From Sphingomonas sp. PAMC26645 (lineage in GTDB: Bacteria; Pseudomonadota; Alphaproteobacteria; Sphingomonadales; Sphingomonadaceae): DNA of 64,000 bases. This document shows, one piece after another, positions 60,554-64,000 of this stretch; position 1 is the stretch's first letter; every line of letters starts with the position of its first letter. Location of the stretch: contig NZ_CP039249.1 of assembly GCF_004795835.1 (NCBI RefSeq), forward strand, positions 4,172,001 through 4,236,000. Direction: 5' to 3'. The notes beneath the pieces were generated by a model. It saw only the letters and a program-made list of their open reading frames with translations, did not search any database and was not told the DNA's origin. Both the position numbers and the translations under genes were made by a program.

Positions 60554-61345
60554 TCAGAACCAGCCGGTTCGACACCAAGGCGCGCGCTTGCCGCCACCGT
60601 AACGGCGCGCAAGCCCGGTCCGTACCAGCGCCTCGCCGAGCGATTTCCCGTCACGCTCGACGATGCGCAGTTTGCGGCCATAGCGGTCGACGTCGCGCTT
60701 GATCGGGACCAGCGTGAAGGGGCCGGCGTTGAGCAACGCCTGCATCTTGAGCGTAGCGGCCTTGCCGGCGCGGGCTTCGGACGCGCAACGGGGCGGATGG
60801 GTTTCGGGCGTGTCGATGTCAGCGATGCGGATCTTGGTGCCCGCCATCCAGAAGGTGTCGCCGTCGACCATGCAGTCGATCCGCTTGGCATGGCCGCATA
60901 TCGTGAAGCGCGCGGATACCGCCTTGCCGCCCGACAGAGCGGAGGCGGCGGCAGCGGCGGTCGACGCCGCACTCGCGACGCCTGCCGCGGTGGCCAGCGC
61001 ACCGGTGGTGGTGGAAGCGGCGGCGGCGGTAGCGTTTGCGGAGGACGACGCGTCCGCCACGGCAGCGTCCGCGGCCTTGCTCCAGCCGCCGGGCACACGC
61101 AGATGCCCGGCCGGCCAGGCAATGCCGAACCCGCTGGGCCATTCGACCTTCAACCCCGGCGGCACCAGAGCCGCCCAGTCGATCTGGCGGATCACCGGCA
61201 CCATCAGCCCGAGCAGCACACCGTAGAATACCAGGCGGAGTTGCAGCAGGACTCCGGGCGCCGGGCGCCGACCGGATCCACCGCGGCGCGTGGCGCCAGC
61301 GCGATCGCCACTTAGCAACCGCATGAAATCAAACACATACTCCAT
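60554..61345 (-). CDS. Membrane-anchored thermonuclease-like (SNase) protein
   Basis: A 263-aa protein. A transmembrane helix at about residues 35-52 (LVFYGVLLGLMVPVIR) is followed by an Ala/Thr-rich linker (about 85-140) and a C-terminal staphylococcal-nuclease-like domain (about 145-255): CMVDGDTFWMAGTKIRIADIDTPE and DRYGRKLRIV, with the Arg and acidic residues of the SNase active site. The enzyme would lie in the periplasm on a flexible tether. The start ATG 61345 lies in the base of a strong hairpin with an alternating GC tract (61343-61378). Function is unknown. Confidence 0.8.
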   Translation of the reverse strand: MEYVFDFMRLLSGDRAGATRRGGSGRRPAPGVLLQLRLVFYGVLLGLMVPVIRQIDWAALVPPGLKVEWPSGFGIAWPAGHLRVPGGWSKAADAAVADASSSANATAAAASTTTGALATAAGVASAASTAAAAASALSGGKAVSARFTICGHAKRIDCMVDGDTFWMAGTKIRIADIDTPETHPPRCASEARAGKAATLKMQALLNAGPFTLVPIKRDVDRYGRKLRIVERDGKSLGEALVRTGLARRYGGGKRAPWCRTGWF

Positions 61346-61378
61346 CGTCCCTCGCGCGTACGCGCGCGCGCGACGATG
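61343..61378 (-). promoter_or_regulatory. Hairpin with alternating GC tract over the SNase start codon
   Basis: On the mRNA strand CATCGTC and GACGATG pair across a GCGCGCGCGCGTACGCGCG tract that is itself palindromic (CGCGCGTACGCGCG). The start codon ATG lies in the 3-prime arm and the GAGGGA ribosome binding site lies inside the loop region. The alternating purine-pyrimidine DNA could also adopt Z-form. Confidence 0.6.
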
Positions 61379-61854
61379 TCACCTCGCGGCGGCGAAGGTT
61401 GCGACGGGCGGAGTCGGAAATAAGGCGAACGCATCGTGAACATCGACCGGATGCACATCTCGGGTGCGATGGCGGGCGTGCGTTGCCGCATCAGCGTCGT
61501 GCCGGAGCAACTTCATGGGGGCGTCCAACATCCCGGGAACGCGGCGTGGGCACGAGCGATGCTGCTGTCCTACATTGCCGAGCCGTGATCAGATGCAGCG
61601 TGAGCATGGCACCCATCCGCATCCGGACGACCGATTACGACGCTGTCGCGCGATGTGCACAACCGCGCCAGCGTGTGAACTTTGTGCACTTCCGCGCAAT
61701 CCGGGCATCGGCGACACCGCGATCGCAAGCGTTCGAACCGCTCGATCTCGGCCCGAAAGCCCGACGACCTCAGACGCACGAAGGGCGGGAAATGGCCCTA
61801 GCCACTCCCCGCCCCCGTTACGCGTCCAGCTTTTCCCTCTTGCGAGGCAAAGGC
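61379..61854. other. Intergenic region without a supported gene
   Basis: About 475 bp between the leftward nuclease gene and the leftward outer-membrane gene. Open frames here are shadows that continue antisense into the outer-membrane gene. A GGGCGGG / CCCCGCCC pair at about 61786-61817 could terminate the outer-membrane gene transcript. I see nothing else. Confidence 0.5.
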
Positions 61855-62520
61855 TTAGAAGTGCGTGATGATACCGAGCATCGGACGGAAGCTCTGCGCG
61901 TCGCCGAAGGTGTTGACCTCGGCGCGGATGCGGAAGCCTGCGTTGCCGGTGATGCCCTTCAGGCCGATGTTCTGCGGACCGACTTCTGCGCCGATGCCGT
62001 AGGTGATCGCGCTGTAGTCACGACCGGTGTCTGCGACGACGTTCGAACGACCCGAGAAATGGTCGAAGTTGACCCACTGGTAGCCGACCTTGCCGTAGAT
62101 CAGGCCGCTGTCGCCAGCGCGGAAGCCGAAGCGGCCTGCTGCGCCGTATTCCCAATCGATGTTGCCATCGATGCCCTTGATCACGTTGCCTTCTGCGCCG
62201 ACGAAGACCGGGCCGAGCGGCACGTTCACGCCGAGCACGCCCTGAACCAGCGAGCCCGATGGCTTGTAGCTGCGACGGGTCGAACCGTCAGCGTTGATCG
62301 CCTGCGGAATGCCGTGGCCGCGCTCGTTGTCGAACTGCTCCCAGCCGCCCATCACGCCGAAATACGGCTCGATGCCGAATGCCTTCGAGCCGTCGGGCGC
62401 TGCTGCTTCGCCGGGCTGTGCGCTGTTGTCGACGGGTGCCGGTGCCGACATGTCCTGCGCGAAGGCGGGAACTGCGACCGTTGCGGCGGCGAGGGCGATT
62501 GCCAGGGAAAGCTTACGCAT
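61855..62520 (-). CDS. Outer-membrane beta-barrel protein (OmpA/OmpX-like porin fold)
   Basis: A 221-aa outer-membrane protein with signal peptide (about 1-20, cleaved after AFA) and a short Pro/Ala linker, then an eight-stranded barrel-like region with alternating segments (FGIEPYFGVMGGWEQFD, VFVGAEGNVIKG, GLIYGKVGYQWVNF, FRIRAEVNTFGDA) and a C-terminal phenylalanine. Small barrels of this kind, related to Omp25 of alphaproteobacteria, stabilise the envelope or act as adhesins. ATG 62520 follows AAGGTC; the 34-residue longer frame has no signal sequence. A single gene, convergent with nothing on its right side. Confidence 0.85.
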   Translation of the reverse strand: MRKLSLAIALAAATVAVPAFAQDMSAPAPVDNSAQPGEAAAPDGSKAFGIEPYFGVMGGWEQFDNERGHGIPQAINADGSTRRSYKPSGSLVQGVLGVNVPLGPVFVGAEGNVIKGIDGNIDWEYGAAGRFGFRAGDSGLIYGKVGYQWVNFDHFSGRSNVVADTGRDYSAITYGIGAEVGPQNIGLKGITGNAGFRIRAEVNTFGDAQSFRPMLGIITHF

Positions 62521-62639
62521 GAGTTTGACCTTATACCGTGTTGTTGCGTGGATCGCCGACTGCACGGTGCGTCGGTTCGGTCCAGGCAAGCCAAACCGGT
62601 CGGCGAGCACATGGTTGCACAAAAAACGTCACATTCAGG

Positions 62640-62654
62640 GAACTGGCAGGGAAC
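62640..62654. promoter_or_regulatory. Possible LexA box (GAAC-N7-GAAC)
   Basis: GAACTGGCAGGGAAC fits the alphaproteobacterial LexA site GTTC-N7-GTTC read on the other strand. It lies in the divergent region between the outer-membrane gene and the small membrane protein gene. About two chance matches are expected in a window of this size, so support is weak. Confidence 0.3.
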
Positions 62655-62674
62655 TGTTCCGCTGTGTTGCGTTA
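62650..62674 (+). promoter_or_regulatory. Possible EcfG-type promoter facing the small membrane protein
   Basis: GGAAC (62650-62654) and CGTTA (62670-62674) are separated by 15 bp before CGTT, one base shorter than the commonly quoted spacing. It would drive the small protein gene with a leader of about 150 bases. Confidence 0.25.
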
Positions 62675-62828
62675 CAGCAACGGTTCCTGTCATTTGGATG
62701 AACGAACCATGGCCGCTGCGGGGCGGACTAGGCAGGAATACAGCGGAAAAGCGGCAAAAAGCAGCCGCGACCGGTGTTAACGCCGTCCGTTTACCCTCTG
62801 GTGACAACCAGTGTGCGATGCAGCATCG

Positions 62829-63038
62829 ATGGGGTTTTCACGCCTGTTCCGCAGCCGCTGGGCGGCGCTCTTCTGGTCGGCGGGAATCGTGTGGACGGCC
62901 TATGACGTCGCGAGCGACGCACCGGAACCGGCCGCAACGAACGCGACTTCGGGTAATACGGTGGAGCGACCGACCGACGCCGCCGGTGCTGCATTCAACG
63001 CAGACGATCTCGCGATCCTCGCCAACGCCGCCGGCTGA
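62829..63038 (+). CDS. Small hypothetical membrane protein
   Basis: A 69-aa protein with one hydrophobic helix near the N-terminus (RWAALFWSAGIVWTAYDVA, about residues 9-27) and a polar Ala/Thr/Asp-rich tail (EPAATNATSGNTVERP to LAILANAAG). Reasons to think it is real: it ends just before a perfect 10-bp hairpin (63041-63067), it has its own intergenic region and it does not overlap another gene. A GTG at 62811 gives an in-frame extension of six residues. No recognisable domain; the family is not known to me. Confidence 0.5.
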   Translation: MGFSRLFRSRWAALFWSAGIVWTAYDVASDAPEPAATNATSGNTVERPTDAAGAAFNADDLAILANAAG

Positions 63039-63040
63039 GG

Positions 63041-63067
63041 GCGACGCGCCTGTCAGAGGCGCGTCGC
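63041..63067. terminator. Bidirectional hairpin between converging small genes
   Basis: Arms GCGACGCGCC (63041-63050) and GGCGCGTCGC (63058-63067) with a 7-base loop. It lies 2 bp after the stop of the plus-strand gene and 7 bp after that of the minus-strand gene. No T-tract. Confidence 0.72.
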
Positions 63068-63074
63068 GGATAGT

Positions 63075-63419
63075 TCAGGGCTTCAGCGCAACGTCGTCGG
63101 CGTCCTTCAGGTCTTCGTCGTCGTCGATCGTGTCGTCGTCGAGCTCGTTCTGGACGTCGTCCTCGTCCATGTCGGCTTCGTCCATCGTCACGGACGAGTC
63201 CGTCTCGCCGACCTCTTCGGAATCCATCTTGGTCTCGTCGATCGACTCGTCGTCGGTGTCGTCTTCGCCCAGATCGGGTTCGAGGTCGGTCAGGATGATG
63301 CCGTCGCTCGGCCCGTTGCGCGTGGCTTCGAGGATCTCGGCGCGCTGGCTCTCGTCATAGCCCTCTTCGTCATAACCGTCGTCGCCCGAACCGGCACTCG
63401 GCACCTGATGTCCGCCCAT
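63075..63419 (-). CDS. Small highly acidic hypothetical protein
   Basis: A 114-aa protein dominated by Asp and Glu (for example DMDEDDVQNELDDD and DIDDDEDLKDADD type stretches), with an N-terminal segment MGGHQVPSAGSGDDGYDEEGYDESQ that repeats GYDE. No hydrophobic helix and no Cys. The first half has the only order-like part, QRAEILEATRNGPSDGIILTDLEPDL. ATG 63419 follows GAGGGAG at seven bases; a GTG at 63425 is also possible. It is convergent with the small membrane protein gene across a shared hairpin. I do not recognise the family; acidic low-complexity sequence of this kind is often disordered. Confidence 0.6.
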   Translation of the reverse strand: MGGHQVPSAGSGDDGYDEEGYDESQRAEILEATRNGPSDGIILTDLEPDLGEDDTDDESIDETKMDSEEVGETDSSVTMDEADMDEDDVQNELDDDTIDDDEDLKDADDVALKP

Positions 63420-63498
63420 GGTCACACTCCCTCGTTCCAGGACGCCCGCGTTTTGCAGGCCTACCAGATGCGAACGGTGGACGTGCGCGGTGGTTCCT

Positions 63499-64000
63499 TC
63501 AAGCGCGGACCGGTGCCGTCGACGCGGGCCGGAACAGGCGACCGCGCTCGGTTATCAGGATCGACAGGAGTGCGGCGAGTCCGGCGAGCAGGAACCCGCC
63601 GACCAGCGGCACGGTGGTGCCGTTAAAGGCCTGCCCGATCAGTGCGCCGAACACCGCACCGATGGTCACGCTCAGGAACCCCTGCACGCTCGACGCAGTA
63701 CCGGCGATCCGCCCCATATTCTCCATCGCCATCGCCGAGAAATTCGACGTCGCCAGCCCGAAACAGCCGAGCGTCAGCGCCTGGAACACCGCGAAGCTGA
63801 CCAGCGTCTCGAAGCCGACCTCGATCGCGAACAGGTGGACGAGCGACACCAGGATCATCAGCGACAGAGCACCATGGCTGATCAATCGCGTCCCCAGCCG
63901 CATCACGATCCGCGAGTTGAGCAGGTTACAGATCGCCATCGTCACCGACGTGGTGGCAAAGATCAGCGCGAGCAGCGACGGCTTGTGGAACACGTCCGCC
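63499..64000 (-). CDS. MFS drug/efflux transporter (Bcr/CflA type), C-terminal part
   Basis: The partial gene runs out of the window at its 5-prime end. The visible C-terminal part of at least 165 aa has four to five hydrophobic helices and the typical Bcr/CflA closing half: FATTSVTMAICNLLNSRIVMRLG, AMENMGRIAGTASSVQGFLS and GAVFGALIGQAFNGTTVPLV, ending ITERGRLFRPASTAPVRA. Such proteins export drugs or metabolites with proton antiport. The start codon and N-terminal half lie beyond base 64000. Confidence 0.88.
   Translation of the reverse strand, partial: ADVFHKPSLLALIFATTSVTMAICNLLNSRIVMRLGTRLISHGALSLMILVSLVHLFAIEVGFETLVSFAVFQALTLGCFGLATSNFSAMAMENMGRIAGTASSVQGFLSVTIGAVFGALIGQAFNGTTVPLVGGFLLAGLAALLSILITERGRLFRPASTAPVRA

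Noticed and set aside
61399..63360. A 653-aa open frame on the plus strand
   Set aside because: It is antisense to the outer-membrane barrel and acidic protein genes and overlaps the small protein frame. It has no recognisable domain, and its composition is that of a GC-rich shadow frame.

Overview
The window looks like a chromosomal segment of a high-GC alphaproteobacterium of the Sphingomonadales, most likely Sphingomonas or a close relative. The evidence is the GC-rich coding with GTG and TTG starts, the gene families present (a TorF-type porin, a large TonB-dependent receptor, a DUF3035 lipoprotein, an iron-sulfur photolyase, GlpX as fructose bisphosphatase, RNase E with an acidic S1 insert), and the many GC-rich palindromic repeats between genes. 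This is recognition from sequence, not a database search. I saw no rRNA, tRNA, insertion sequence, prophage or CRISPR array.

Layout. 126-3714: mscL, then a lemA-TPM-TPM-NUDIX operon and a small complex I accessory subunit. 3723-11252: hrpB helicase, penicillin-binding protein 1A, prfB and an overlapping exported methyltransferase-like lipoprotein. 11414-19040: solo RadC/JAB protein, thyA, hemerythrin, folA, ribF, ileS, lspA and a DUF3035 lipoprotein. 19242-25084: porin, bluB-metC-sseA cluster, photolyase and divergent queF. 25231-28849: a GT4 glycosyltransferase fused to an alpha-helical barrel, followed by a GH130 glycoside phosphorylase. 29158-36056: OPT transporter, N-acetylmuramoyl-L-alanine amidase and RNase E with a long leader. 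36672-46124: M48 protease plus DsbA-like protein, an ABC-2 exporter, CocE-like hydrolase, CPBP protease, glpX, dapD and a nucleotidase. 46261-49771: lipoprotein subtilisin autotransporter and a flavin monooxygenase. 49825-60444: an arabinoxylan/arabinan utilisation locus. 60554-64000: membrane-tethered nuclease, outer-membrane barrel protein, two small proteins and a partial efflux transporter.

How the genes work together. The clearest system is the polysaccharide locus. A TonB-dependent receptor, an esterase-like hydrolase, a GH51 arabinofuranosidase, a GH43 xylosidase/arabinosidase and an MFS sugar importer surround a LacI-type regulator. Three copies of one operator (consensus TGGTAACGTTATCA) sit in the promoters of the receptor, the GH51 gene and the MFS-GH43 operon, so the regulon can be read from the sequence. 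The GT4-barrel plus GH130 pair is a candidate intracellular mannoside synthesis/phosphorolysis module without an obvious name.

The most unusual structural feature is the palindromic repeat load. Seven copies of a roughly 110-bp family (A) and eight of a roughly 59-bp family (B) lie between genes and show compensatory changes in their stems. A third family (C) sits in frame inside two housekeeping genes, hrpB and ileS, adding about 35-40 residues to each protein, and a fourth (D) supplies the stop codon of ribF. In-frame palindromes in proteins resemble in principle the Rickettsia palindromic elements; I know of no description of them in sphingomonads.
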